From the NCBI GenBank assembly GCA_917880885.1, contig OU862912.1:50331117-50395116 (forward strand): a stretch of DNA of 64,000 nucleotides, in the 5' to 3' direction. Shown here piece after piece: positions 1 to 9,722 of the stretch (position 1 is its first letter; every line of letters starts with the position of its first letter). The notes under the pieces were generated by a model. It saw only the letters and a program-made list of their open reading frames with translations, did not search any database and had not been told where the DNA came from. The stretch is from Limnephilus marmoratus. Its lineage: Eukaryota > Arthropoda > Insecta > Trichoptera > Limnephilidae. The translations under genes were made by a program, and so were the position numbers.

Positions 1-266
1 TGAGGAAGGTTTACGTATGTAATTTGTCAAGGATTTGTGTAAATTGGTTGAAACATAACGATAATTGTTAGAAGTGTCGGAAAAATTCCAACCGCCTGGT
101 AGCTTTCATCGAAAACGCTGCCTAATCCTTTTGGGATATAACAAAACAACGCTTGGTGGGATATTCCTCTTTTATAGATCTACAAAAAAGTCCGCGATGG
201 CATATATCTATCTTTTACTATACGCATTCTATCTTCTTATCTTATTATTCTTATCAATTGCATTTT
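1..266 (+). mobile_element. Helitron fragment, one arm of an inverted pair
   Basis: This stretch is the inverted copy of the segment that follows it. The AAGTCCGCG block near 190 returns in reverse complement near 320, and the GAGGAAGGTTTA start matches AAACCTTCCTC near 500 on the other strand. It belongs to the same family as the Helitrons at 745-1032 and 49841-52512. The copy is cut by the window edge, so its 5' TC terminus cannot be seen. No coding capacity is credible; the short ORFs here are by-products of the repeat. Confidence 0.6.
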
Positions 267-622
267 AGATATAATGTGTATAGTAAGCTATCCGTAAAAG
301 ATAGATATATGCCTTCGCGGACTTTTTTGTAGATCTATAAAAGAGGAATATCCCACCATTAATTGTTTTGTTATATCCCAAAAGGATTGTGCAGCGTTTT
401 CGATGAAAGCTACCAGGCGGCTGGACTTTTTTCCGACACTTCTAACAATTATCGTTATGTTTCAACCAATTTACACAAATCATTGACAAATTGCATACTT
501 AAACCTTCCTCACGAAATACTCTGTATATTGGTGAAAACCGCAGGAAAATCCGTTCAGTAGTTTTCGAGTTCATCGCGAATAGACAGACAGACGGCGCGG
601 GGGACTTTATAATATGTAGAGA
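267..622 (-). mobile_element. Helitron 5' part, opposite arm of the inverted pair
   Basis: On the minus strand it begins TCTCTACATATTATAAAG near 622, the same 5' terminus as the Helitron that ends at 52512, and reads through the GACAGACAGAC and GAAAACCGC blocks typical of this family. The 3' CTAGT end is missing. It joins head-on with the copy at 1-266, which gives a long potential hairpin. It gives the uninterrupted ACAATTATCGTT site that is split by a hAT element at 50577. Confidence 0.65.
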
Positions 623-744
623 TAGAGATAATCGGTCAAAAATACATTTTTGTTGCATATGCATTTTTGAGTTTTTTTTTAATAAGATAGGTAAGTGCCA
701 AATTATATGAGTAGAAATTTAAGTTTTGTGGTATCATCATTACA

Positions 745-1032
745 TAGTATAAAATGAAGTCGCTCAAAATGTATGTGCGCATAAATCTTTTAAACTACGC
801 AACAGATTTTCATGCGGTTTTCACCAATAGATAGAGTGATTTAAGAGGAAGGTTTATGTGTATAATAAATGCTTATTATAGTAGAGAAAAGCCAAGAAAT
901 TCAAATATTCAATTTAGGCAAAGGGCAGCGCGCAGCGGGCAGCTGGCGAGCGGATGGTGTGGATTTTATAAAGGTTGGGTAAATGGCGTTGTGTTTCGTT
1001 AGCCACAGCAACGTGTGGCCGGGTCTGCTAGT
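745..1032 (+). mobile_element. Non-autonomous Helitron with 3' hairpin and CTAGT end
   Basis: The 3' end reads GCCAC-AGCAACGT-GTGGC, a 5-bp stem, followed about ten bases later by CTAGT at 1028-1032 and an AT-rich target. A hairpin just upstream of a CTRR/CTAGT terminus is the structural hallmark of Helitrons. The body contains the reverse complements of GGTGAAAACCGC and AAACCTTCCTC seen in the other family copies. The 5' part is diverged and its boundary is uncertain. Confidence 0.65.
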
Positions 1033-1074
1033 TATTAATAAAATAAAAACAAAATTATATGTTTATTTCGAATT

Positions 1075-1235
1075 ATAAAATTTGAAAGCGTATTTCATCA
1101 TCTTTCAAAAACAGTTTTTAGTTTTCGGATGCGTTCACAAATATTAAAGTTATTTGGAATTTATTGGAAAGCGGAAATATTTTGACTTTTCGAAAAACAG
1201 GCCCGAGGCCTGAGAGGTTAATACTAATTTTCAAT
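1075..1235 (+). repeat. Dispersed repeat, partner of 37040-37165
   Basis: The blocks AAAACAGTTTTTAGTTTTCG and GCCCGAGGCCTGAGAGGTTAA recur in inverted orientation at 37040-37165 with scattered differences. The family is not recognised. There is no ORF. The following 650 bases (1240-1900) show no gene or repeat that I can name. Confidence 0.45.
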
Positions 1236-1904
1236 AATAACTAATGTATCATAGAGAATAATCATATGTATGTATATAATAATTCGATGTAGTTGGTTTG
1301 ACTGCATATTTATAAACGCAAATACAGTGAAAACTTTAAAACTACTAACCTACATAGAGTTCTAGTAAAATAATTCGTAATATGTCGGTAATAAGCGTGA
1401 ACAGAAGACATTGTTACAATACCTATCGACGATATTTATAAATGACCGACAATAGCAGACCTCGTGCGTTTAAAAATAATGGGCCCTTTTTCTGTCTATG
1501 GAGAGCGGTGCACCGCAAGGCCGATTCAAAAACTTCATTAGCGACGAAATAAGTCGAAACATGCTTTATCTAAACAGAATATTGGATATGCAATGAGCTA
1601 CAAGCTACAAGCACGCGTGGAGGCGAAAGACGGTAGGCATGAGACGCAGAGGGGGCGAGAGGGTGTACAAGCCAAACACTCACGTGGTCTCACCAACACA
1701 TCGATAGCTAGTTCTTTTTTGAGCGCGGTGCGATAGCGAGAATTTTTTAAAATACCTACCGTCGAGATTTCTCACCGGTGCTATTACCTCTTAATGGCCC
1801 ACTGTTTGAGCGAGCCATTTCGGTAGTGTGTCGGTAGTCGCTGAGATACAACAGCTTTTGATAGCGAGATAATGACAGCAAATATAACCTTTGTCGGGCT
1901 TCTT

Positions 1905-2122
1905 TATCGAGAAGTAAGACTCTCGACTAGCGATCCGGTGGGCGCGGGTTCAAATCCCGGGGTGGGCAAGTAAATTTAAATTGAATGATTAACGCTATTT
2001 CACAATTTAATCAAAAAAATAAAGAAAATGTACTTGCGGCACGTTTTAGAGTGGAATATACTCTCAGTATCGCTCCGGTGCAAGACCACCATTCAGGATT
2101 GAAACGTTGCTTGAAATAACTT
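1905..2122 (+). mobile_element. tRNA-derived SINE, head and part of body
   Basis: A B-box-like GGTTCAAATCCC lies at 1947-1958 behind a degraded tRNA-like head (GTAAGACTCTCGACTAGCG). The body that follows (AATTTAATCAAA, GGCACGTT, TGCAAGACCACCATTC, GAAACGTTGCTTGAAAT) matches in reverse complement the SINEs at 9340-9720 and 43218-43612. This is therefore the same family in plus orientation, ending early. It is not a working tRNA: the cloverleaf is incomplete. Confidence 0.7.
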
Positions 2123-2319
2123 TGGTCGTACGTCGTACAAATAAAAATAGGGTAAGGCTAAATAGAGTCATATAAAAAAGTTGTCTCAATGCGGCTTAAC
2201 CCACAGGTCGATAATGGCATTGGACGTCGAAATAGATGTCGCAATAATAAAAACTAAAATGCTTGCATATCTTACTATTTAATTCACTTTAATAATAACT
2301 GCAATCTTCCGAACAGGAC

Positions 2320-2975
2320 CTCCATCGATATGCTTGGTGTAACTCTAAGTGACCAGCTCAGGTACGGGGGCTCCATCGAAATCAGAGTTAAGTTAGCCTC
2401 TCAGAAACTGGGCGTACTGTACAGGGCCCACAGATACTTTAATAGTACCCAACTGCTAACCCTGTACAAATCGCAAGTGCGCCCCACGGTTGAATTTGGC
2501 AGCCACCTCTGGTCTGGAACTCCAAAATACCTAAAAAAAACCCTTGACTCTCTGCAGAAACGGGCGGTCCATTTGATAGATTCTCCCATCTTAACAGACG
2601 GACTGCAATCTTTAGAGCATAGGCGTCAGGTGGGATTGCTGCCCTTGTTCTACCGGTATTACAATGGAAGATGCTCCTAGGAACTAGCGTCATTGATCCC
2701 CTGGGCACCGGTGCATAGTCGGGAAACATATCAAACACGCGCCCAACTTTTGTACACGGTTGACATCGTCGTTTCTATGACTCGTTCTTGAGTTCAACGG
2801 CTCGGCTGTGGAACGATTTGCCGGCCTTTGTGTTTCCTCCCTCCTACAACATGGGTCTCTTCAAGATCCATGTTCACTCCTTTATTTCCTCAAAAAGACC
2901 CCCCACACAGCATCTTCAAAGATGACATAGGCCCTGCGGGAAATTATTTTCCTGTGTGGAGTTAATGTAAAAAAA
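2320..2975 (+). pseudogene. LINE 3' fragment, C-terminal part of reverse transcriptase
   Basis: This is a copy of bases 6512-7190 with frequent single-base changes. The longest open piece, 2330-2680, covers the RT thumb/C-terminal part (SQKLGVLYRA, TLYKSQVRPTVEFGSH) and ends at a TAG (AGATGCTCCTAG) where the longer copy encodes Glu. A deletion further on removes the codons for THMRTG. The 3' UTR is present (CACAGCATCTTCAAAGATGA and a shortened stem-loop), with a short A-run. It is a 5'-truncated, dead copy. Neither the catalytic motif nor an endonuclease is included. Confidence 0.85.
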
Positions 2976-3082
2976 AGTATTATTCCAACATATGGGGATG
3001 ATAGTGCAATTACACACGTTCTATATGGTATTTATAGTGACCCGACAGTTGACCCCCTAGAAATGATATTTAATGTAAAATT

Positions 3083-3121
3083 ATATATTCCATTGTAATT
3101 ATTATATATTCCATTGTAATT
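3083..3121. repeat. Two-unit 20-bp tandem repeat
   Basis: The unit TTATATATTCCATTGTAAT occurs twice back to back. It lies in the non-coding stretch 2976-3345, which otherwise holds a pyrimidine-rich tract (3140-3260) and a retroelement-like tail. Confidence 0.6.
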
Positions 3122-3284
3122 TTTTGTCTATGTTCTTCTAAGCACTCCCTTTTCCCCCTCCCCACCCCCCCTCCGCCCTGTTGATCTTATAAGCACCGCC
3201 CCTTTCCACCTCTCTCCTCCCCCACTACTTCCATTTCTACCCACGCCTGTCTTTCTATTTGATCATTTAGTTTTAGTACATTAA

Positions 3285-3350
3285 ATGTCCTGATGAAGAG
3301 AACATCGTTCTTGAAACATGTTGACTTTTAAATAAAGATTATTGTGGTAA
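3285..3350 (+). other. Retroelement-like tail with CTGATGA...GAAAC motif
   Basis: CCTGATGA, a short stem (GAGAAC/GTTCTT) and GAAAC are followed by AATAAAGATT and an A-rich run. This arrangement resembles the conserved tail found on Penelope-like and some other retroelements, which can be hammerhead-ribozyme-like. A related but more degraded tail (AATAATAAAGTGG) lies at 33503-33590. The upstream element body could not be recognised. Confidence 0.35.
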
Positions 3351-3784
3351 AAACAAAAAAGTGTTTTTAATTATTTCATTAATAAAATTATAATTTTTTG
3401 TTCATTATTTACCAATTTCAAACGTAAAATCGACTTCAAAAATACCAAATAAATAACAAGTTGGTATGAATATCAAACGAATATACTCGTACATACATTG
3501 TCGATTTTTTGTACTTATGCGCTAGTATAGAGAAGCAGATTCGATGCATTTGAATGAAATGTGTTTATACTTTTGTTATTCGGCGATACATCCTCTCTGT
3601 ACATCCCTCTCCCTCAGAGGTCCCTCAGTTATATTTTGTGTTTTTAGGTGTACAGCATTTTCCCTTAACCGACTGCACATTTTATATAAGTACTCCGGGG
3701 GACCAATTGTCGGCGGATCAACTGTCAGTGGACCACTACTTTATAGGGTAATACGTAAATACAGCAAATTTTATGAAATAAAAC

Positions 3785-4030
3785 AAGTAGAATATAATAC
3801 AAAAAAATCGAGTGCAGTTCACACGCGGTAGAAGCGAAAATTCATCAAAACAATCTCAACCAGTAGGACCCTTGAAAAGTGATGTCATAATAGGTAAGGT
3901 TTCATTCTACCTCATTTTCTCGCAGGCGGAATCCTATAGATGTATGTGCCTCTTTTTAGTGCCATTTCCGTTTCATCCGAGTTCAAATCACAACGGTGAT
4001 AAAGAAGTTTCACGTCAAAAATATATAAAA
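3785..4030 (+). repeat. Dispersed repeat family A, copy 1
   Basis: It shares ACACGCGGTAGAAG, ATCCTATAGATGTATG, CTCTTTTTAGTG and TCAAATCACAACGGTG with 26050-26320 on the same strand, and in reverse complement with 58965-59165 plus 59735-59790. Three copies in one window show that it is a mobile repeat, but no terminal structure or protein identifies its class. The ORFs across it are not conserved between copies. Confidence 0.6.
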
Positions 4031-4094
4031 AGTAAGAAATAAATATATCTATACGCAATAATAAATAATCTAATTTAAAAACATATTAAACTAG

Positions 4095-4285
4095 GTGACT
4101 GGTCAGTGGTTGAGTGGGCATAGCGCTTCGGTCCCACCCGGGCGTCGCGTGTTCGATTCCTCGGCTGTCTAAATCCTCCATCACAACACAAGCAACATTT
4201 TCGGCTTTCTGTAGTGGTAGTAGGAGATTTTCAAACATTGTTGGGTTATTCGTAAACTAGGAATGTTTGTCATTCTTTAATAAAA
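4095..4285 (+). mobile_element. Second tRNA-type SINE
   Basis: The head CAGTGGTTGAGTGGGCATAG looks like an A box and GTGTTCGATTCC (about 4150-4161) like a B box, spaced as in a tRNA gene. An unrelated body (TTTCTGTAGTGGTAGTAGGAG) and an A-run follow at 4281. This family differs from the SINE at 1905. A Helitron starts directly at its A-tail. Confidence 0.65.
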
Positions 4286-4288
4286 AAA

Positions 4289-4435
4289 ACTAGCTGGTCC
4301 TGGCATGCGTTGCTATGCCATTTAATAAAGAAATTGTTTCTCCCTGCGTGTCCTTTCCTATTCGTCCCGTTCCCACTCCGCCACCTCCACCTGCCCTCTC
4401 CCCATTCATTCATTCATTCATTTTTATATATAAGA
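4289..4435 (-). mobile_element. Short non-autonomous Helitron
   Basis: On the minus strand it starts TCTTATATATAAAAATG and ends CTAGT. A perfect 6-bp hairpin TGGCAT-AGCAACGC-ATGCCA stands just before the terminus. It contains a small CATT microsatellite (4405-4422). It has the same 3' end as the copies at 48907-49405 and 53047-53665, but a much shorter body. Confidence 0.75.
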
Positions 4436-4944
4436 TGAGTTCTAAGCAAGGTTCGTAGAAAATGTATTTAACAACGCATTTTCTTTTTCGCAACGAAACC
4501 TTAAGTTCTACGAATTAAAGACAATAACAATAAATAAAGTGATTACAGCTAACCGAAGCTAATCGAAAATGTTTACAATGAGTTATTTTAATTGGGTATT
4601 TAAAATGAACTTAATATTTATTTCATGTGAATTTTATTTTTTATTTCAGCTTACGACAATTTTGAATCACACAGAAAACTGCAAAAAATGCAAGTGTGTG
4701 ATTACTACGTTCGACCAGTTTGGCTCAACTCTGGTTGTAATACATATAGCGTTTTTTTTATATTAATAATAATTTACATTAACTAACCATCACGCCGTTT
4801 TCGCAGGAGTAGACAGAGAGGACGGTTAAAACTACTCGGTTTTGGCACACACTCCTTGCCTCATTCATACACCCTATAATACACCCTCTTCTATTATTCT
4901 TACTCTTACTCAGTATTTGATTCACTTGATCGCGCCATTTCTTA

Positions 4945-5400
4945 CGAGGAAAGTATTACATGTATTAGGGTTAACGGTGGTTTTGCGGGGCGGTTTAACA
5001 TCACAAAAGGTCTAAAGCAAGGCTGCGTAATGTCACAGTGGTTATTTAATTTACACATAGATATTTGTATGCAATAATTGAAAGAGGTGGGATTGGGTGC
5101 AAAAACGAGTAATTTGAAAGAATGTTGCCTGTTGTATGCTGATGTTGTGGTACTGATTTCTAATAGTAGAGTCTCTCGTGTCTAGAATGAACGAAGTATG
5201 TATGAATAATGAGTTAATGATGAATGTAAGTAAGTCTAGTCATTTTGTTTGAAAAAGGGAGTACGAAAACAGTGTGCGTTACAGTTGTGAATGTTGAATA
5301 CTTGGAGTAGGTGGATGTGTTGTGTATTTGGGAAGTATGTTTACGAGACATAAGGCTGATAGAGACATTGAAATAAGGGTAATCTGATAAATAGGTAGAA
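4945..5400 (+). pseudogene. Decayed reverse transcriptase, RTE-like
   Basis: Translation across stops gives RVNGGFAGRFNITKGLKQGC followed by VMSQWLFNLHID, and later LLYADVVVLIS. This matches the order of the RT motif with Q-G-C-x-x-S and the YADD box, here with the second catalytic Asp replaced (YADV). RTE-type LINEs use GVRQGCxxSPxLF. Stops and frameshifts make it inactive. I cannot fix its ends. Confidence 0.6.
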
Positions 5401-5409
5401 GTAGAAATC

Positions 5410-5745
5410 ATTCAATTATTATAGTTCATAAACTAATTCTGAGAATTATATTTAAATGTCAACCTACCCATCCCTCAAATGAACTCTTTGACAAAATCAG
5501 GGTCTTAGATATTCGACAGCTATTTACTAAAACAAGCATTTGTTATATACGAAAAAATAACCTGCTAATCGCTCCACAACATCAAGCACACACCAGCTTT
5601 TCATCAAACCTGGGTTGCTGTGGTCCCAAAAACTAATACCTCATTCGCTCAACGACAATTATGGTTCATCGCTCCTAAAATGCTTTGAGTACTGACATAA
5701 AGTCAAGTAATTCTAAGTCTCTCTATATAGCACGTGTACAACATT
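5410..5745 (+). pseudogene. Decayed LINE C-terminal fragment
   Basis: The conceptual translation HKLILRIIFKCQPTHPSN and ELFDKIRVLDIRQLFTKTSI looks like the region downstream of the RT thumb in Jockey/CR1-type LINEs, where a phrase like ALRIIF...P...LF..L..L.I..L is usual. Stop codons interrupt it. It appears unrelated to the 5833 LINE that follows. Confidence 0.45.
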
Positions 5746-5832
5746 GGATTTTCGAAAGGGGACGAGCGTACTTCAAAGAATACATGAGTTCTTAACACTA
5801 CATTTTAATTTAAAATTTTTGCATTTCAAAAT

Positions 5833-7134
5833 TTGGTAATGGAACGTGTGATCAACGACAAACTGCTCACATACCTCGAGAAGAACAAAATTATTAACGA
5901 CCGTCAATACGGATTCCGGCGGAACCGCTCGTGCGGTGATCTTCTCGCGTATGTGACGCATGTTTGGGGGCGGTGCCTGGAACGTTTTGGTGAGACCCAA
6001 ACGGTTGCACTGGATATTTCCAAGGCCTTTGACCGGGTTTGGCACCGAGGGCTTGTCAACAAACTGCTTTCTTACGGACTTCCCGCATCCTTGTGTAAGT
6101 GGATTGCCGACTTTTTGAGGGAGAGGTCGATTCAGGTGGTTGCTGACGGTTTCACCTCTTCTTCGCATTCGATAAATGCTGGCGTCCCACAGGGATCGGT
6201 TCTGTCACCGACTTTGTTTCTGTTGCACATCAATGACCTCTTGTCATGTGCACCGATACATTGTTACGCGGATGACAGTACAGTCCATGATAGCTTTTTG
6301 TTTGACAAGCCCCCAAAGGGCACACAAACTCCAATAGCTCGGAGGGCTTTGAAGCAAAGAATGGACGGTTACCTCGAGAGTATTTTCTCTTGGGGTAAGA
6401 ATAACCTCGTCGAATTTAATGTTTCAAAGACCCAATCATGTTTGATAACGTCTAAAAGGGATCGAAATGAAAATCTAGTCTCCTTCAACGGAAGCAACCT
6501 TCCGAACAGGACCTCCATTGATATGCTTGGTGTAACTCTAAGTGACCAGCTCAGGTACGGGGGCTCCATCGAAACCAGAGTTAAGTTAGCCTCTCAGAAA
6601 CTGGGTGTACTGTACAGGGCCCGCAGATACTTTAATAGTACCCAACTGCTAACCCTGTACAAATCGCAAGTGCGCCCCACGGTTGAATTTGGCAGCCACC
6701 TCTGGTCTGGAGCTCCAAAATACCTAAAAAAAAACCTTGACTCTGTGCAGAAACGGGCGGTCCGTTTGATAGATTCTCCCATCCTAACAGACGGACTGCA
6801 ATCTTTAGAGCATAGGCGTCAGGTGGGAATGCTGTCCTTGTTCTACCGGTATTACAATGGAAGATGCTCCGAGGAACTAGCATCATTGATCCCCTCGGCT
6901 CCGGTGCATAGTCGGGAAACACGCCAAACACGCGCCCAACATTTGTACACGGTTGACATTACTCACATGAGAACGGGTCGTTTCTATGACTCGTTCTTGA
7001 GTTCAACGGCTCGGCTGTGGAACGATTTGCCGGCCTCTGTGTTTCCTCCCTCCTACAACATGGGTCTCTTCAAGACCCATGTTCACTCCTTCCTTTCCTC
7101 AAAGAGACCCTCCACACAGCATCTACAAAGATGA
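5833..7134 (+). CDS. LINE reverse transcriptase, 5'-truncated ORF2
   Basis: This 433-residue ORF encodes the RT and C-terminal part of a non-LTR retrotransposon ORF2. The visible order is: QYGFRRNRSCGD near residue 25-36; the catalytic LDISKAFD with Asp61; AGVPQGSVLSPTLF near 116-129; the YADD box at 145-148; and a C-terminal tail ending SFLSSKRPS. The fingers and the endonuclease are missing, because a full ORF2 of this type is about 900-1000 residues. The first Met therefore lies inside RT and is not the native start. The frame is open to the end, so the copy is fairly young but cannot move on its own. The motifs fit the Jockey/I assemblage; I cannot settle the clade. Other fragments of the family lie at 2320, 25870, 37390 and 63508. 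Confidence 0.9.
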   Translation: MVMERVINDKLLTYLEKNKIINDRQYGFRRNRSCGDLLAYVTHVWGRCLERFGETQTVALDISKAFDRVWHRGLVNKLLSYGLPASLCKWIADFLRERSIQVVADGFTSSSHSINAGVPQGSVLSPTLFLLHINDLLSCAPIHCYADDSTVHDSFLFDKPPKGTQTPIARRALKQRMDGYLESIFSWGKNNLVEFNVSKTQSCLITSKRDRNENLVSFNGSNLPNRTSIDMLGVTLSDQLRYGGSIETRVKLASQKLGVLYRARRYFNSTQLLTLYKSQVRPTVEFGSHLWSGAPKYLKKNLDSVQKRAVRLIDSPILTDGLQSLEHRRQVGMLSLFYRYYNGRCSEELASLIPSAPVHSRETRQTRAQHLYTVDITHMRTGRFYDSFLSSTARLWNDLPASVFPPSYNMGLFKTHVHSFLSSKRPSTQHLQR

Positions 7135-7138
7135 CATA

Positions 7139-7169
7139 GGCCCTGAGGGAAATTATTTTCCTCAGGGCC
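7139..7169 (+). other. 3' UTR stem-loop of the LINE family
   Basis: GGCCCTGAGG, an 11-base loop (GAAATTATTTT) and CCTCAGGGCC form a perfect 10-bp stem 20 bases before the A-tail. The same structure, with more mismatches, closes the elements at 8687, 25453, 25870, 37390, 46785, 47072 and 59203. By analogy with LINE/SINE pairs it is probably the RNA site that the reverse transcriptase recognises; this is inference. Confidence 0.7.
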
Positions 7170-7205
7170 TCCTGTGTGGTGTTAATGTAAAAAAAAAAAA
7201 AAAAA

Positions 7206-8686
7206 TTCCATTTTTCTTTAAAATGTTATTATTTTTTTTTTCTCTTAGATTTTCACTTAATTTTATGTATGTTTTAATTTTAATTTATATACTTATATGT
7301 TTTAATTTATATATTTGTATAGAACCTTGAGTTCTTAACGCTTAATATTTATTATTAGTTTATGTATTTCAAAATTTGAATTTTCATTTTTATTTCTGTT
7401 TTTCTTTAAAATATGATTTTTTTCCCTTTCTTTTTCACTTACTTTTAAGTATTTCTTAATTTTTATTTAGTATTGTGAGAGAGGTTTTTGGGATGGTTCA
7501 CCTGTTTCCGTAAACGCAAGAGCGAGACAGGTGATCCCACTATAAAAGGAGATGCAGGCATCTCCTCGCCCTCTTTTCCTACCGCCAGCACATTAGATAG
7601 GACGTAACTATAGCCGTTAAGTACAATAAATGTCCATATTGCCAATAACGCGCATCATTGCAAATAACCTAGCCTACACTCAAGTCTGTATATAACAAGT
7701 ATGCTTAATTATCCGTTTCAATAAAATAGTATTTATTAATTCCTATTTAAAACATTAAATGTATGAATGACTACCACAACACGGGCTGACTACCACTAAA
7801 GTCATGTGTGGTAGCCAAAAAAAAAAAAACAAAAAATCTGTAACGAATAAAATTTTATGAAATAAAAAAAATAAAAAATAAATGGTTAATGTACTCAAAA
7901 TGAGAAACTTCAGTCTGTTCTGTAAAATCCGAATGAAATCAAAATGTATCTACACATGTTTTTATCTACAGTTAATGTGTTATATACACAATATCTTTGT
8001 TAAAAATTAATACGTTACACATAATTTTGTTTACAATTAATGCGGTACACATTTTTGATTGCCGAAAAATAACTATTATCTCCCATTACAAATTGAATGA
8101 AAATGAACGCTTCTTACGCAACCAAACAATAACAACAGGTTGTCGAAAAGTAATTTTATGAAGAAATATGTAATTTATATGCCACACAGTGAATTAACTA
8201 GTTTAACTGCCTATCCTTGAGGGGATAAGGCTTACCACTGCTAGCTCCATTGTAACTTCTCCCTCTTTATCATACATGATGCATGTAACTGAAAGAAACG
8301 TTAAAACGAAACTCTCAGCGGCAAGACGTGCATGTCTGCCCAGAACAGATGTTCATTAATTTTTATCCCGGTGCATTAATTGCATAACCCGAACGGGTTA
8401 CCGGTGGATTTCGGGTCTGAATATTAACCTTGAATATATCCATACAAGAAAATTGATAGTAATTGATACAAGTTTTACATTTATAACAGGTAACCACATA
8501 CATAAACATTTCTTACACAATGCAATTGTTTATAATATTATTTACACGTGCGAAAATAAACCCGATTTTCAGAATGTATAATAAATTTGTAATTCGAAAA
8601 ATTTATCTTTATACTAGGGTGTGGCTCTCAATTAATATTTAAAAAGAGAATTAAAACAAATACATTTTTTTACATTAGCTTCACAC
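7206..8686. other. No gene seen; AT-rich spacer
   Basis: T-rich and A-rich low-complexity sequence. The only ORF of note (7463-7645, minus) is short and has no recognisable motif. A polyA stretch at 7819-7832 could be an old retroelement tail. I see no RNA gene or TIR element here. Confidence 0.5.
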
Positions 8687-9070
8687 AGGAGGCCCTGAGG
8701 AAAATAATTCTCCTGTGGATTTTGTTGGGGTTGTGGAGGGTCTTTTTAGAAAAGGAAGGATTTGAAGTTCTGGGATGGAAATGTGTATTAGCGGAGGGTA
8801 GGAATCTGGGTCCAGTTTGTCCGTTATTAACGGACATATGAATCCAATACTCCCAATATGGTACAATGTGATATTTCAAAAGAGTCCTGCTGGAGAGATC
8901 AAAAGGTCTCCCTCAACCAGTCTCTCCTGATGCGGCCTGCCATACGGCTGGTGGGAAGACGCATTCACCGCCAAGATCCAGACAAATCTCACTCCGTGAA
9001 CTGGGCATCCCTGCTAATTCAATAAAAATAGCGAACCACTTGGGGTGACTTACGATGTTGGTAACGACTT
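8687..9070 (-). mobile_element. SINE-like element sharing the LINE tail, copy 1
   Basis: Read on the minus strand, it starts near 9070 (GTTGGTAAC, CACCCCAAGTGGTTCGCTA), continues through a body with GGCAGGCCGCATCAGGAGAG, and ends in the same 3' UTR as the 5833 LINE (CCTCCACA, stem-loop remnant, AATGTAAAAAAAT). No RT sequence is present. A hAT terminus abuts its 5' end. Confidence 0.7.
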
Positions 9071-9259
9071 CACAAATATGTAGAAAATTCCATCGGGGAG
9101 GGGGGTGGGTGTCTAGAGAATTACAGAAATAGGCTGTTTTCGTCAATAAAAATTCCGGAAGGCACAAAGTTCTCCCCGTTTCGGGACATTCCACGGGGAG
9201 CCATAGAGCTACGAAAATGTAAGGCACCCGGGGCGGTCCGCCCCCCTCGCTACGCTACT
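9071..9259 (-). mobile_element. End of a hAT element, same family as 50577-52325
   Basis: On the minus strand the sequence begins CAGTAGCGTAGCGAGGGG then GGCGGACCGCCCCGGGTGCC, matching the left end of the hAT element at 50577. Only this end is visible; the other TIR was not found. It is a truncated or solo terminus next to the SINE-like element. Confidence 0.6.
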
Positions 9260-9339
9260 GGGTATGGTGAGGGGTGAGGGAGAGATGGAGGAACATCGAT
9301 TTCTTATATATGTTTTTTTCATAGTAAAATACCTCATAA

Positions 9340-9722
9340 GAGTCTCTCAGCTGCTCCCGTCTAGAGCCAGTGAGACTATGGCATCCCCAATTGGGGTATG
9401 TTGTGAGGCTGAAGGTAATGGGGACGGGAATAAGATGGGGAAGAGAAAGGTGGGGAAGTACCTGGCTATTCCGATCTAGTCACCAAACACGGCTAACGCC
9501 ATTTTAAGCAACGTTTCAATTCGGAATGGTGGTCTTACACCAGGGCGATAATGAGAGTATGTTCCACTCTGGAACGTGCCGCAAATATACTATACATTAT
9601 TTTAAATGAATTTATTGTGAAATAACACAAATTATTCAAATAAAATGTATTTGCCCATGCCGGGATTCGATTCCGCGACCTTCGGATTGCGAGTCAAGAG
9701 CCTTACCGCTAGACATTCATTC
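9340..9722 (-). mobile_element. tRNA-derived SINE, nearly full length
   Basis: The minus strand starts with a tRNA-like head: TCTAGCGGTAAGGC (A box), a loop CTCGCAA that reads as a CGC anticodon, and GGAATCGAATCCCGGC (B box). The body carries AACGTGCC, AAACGTTGCTTAAAATGG and CGTGTTTGGTGAC and ends near 9340. It is close to the SINE at 43218-43612. The tRNA part has decayed pairing and is not a tRNA gene. Confidence 0.8.

Larger units (their letters stand above)
5825..7200 (+). mobile_element. 5'-truncated LINE copy with 3' UTR and A-tail
   Basis: The element runs from mid-RT through a 58-base 3' UTR to an A-run at about 7189-7205. Truncation at the 5' end is the normal outcome of target-primed reverse transcription. 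An imperfect direct repeat sits outside it: GAGTTCTTAAC plus TTTCAAAATTTG at about 5785-5835 and again at 7329-7375. The second copy is 130 bases beyond the tail, so it is not a clean target duplication. Confidence 0.8.

Noticed and set aside
1946..1958. tRNA-like boxes at 1905, 4095, 9700 and 43600 considered as tRNA genes
   Set aside because: Degraded stems and long non-tRNA bodies repeated elsewhere show them to be SINE heads.
6594..6931. Minus-strand ORFs of 62 and 99 residues, recurring at 2401-2738
   Set aside because: Shadows of the LINE RT frame; they recur only because the LINE is duplicated.
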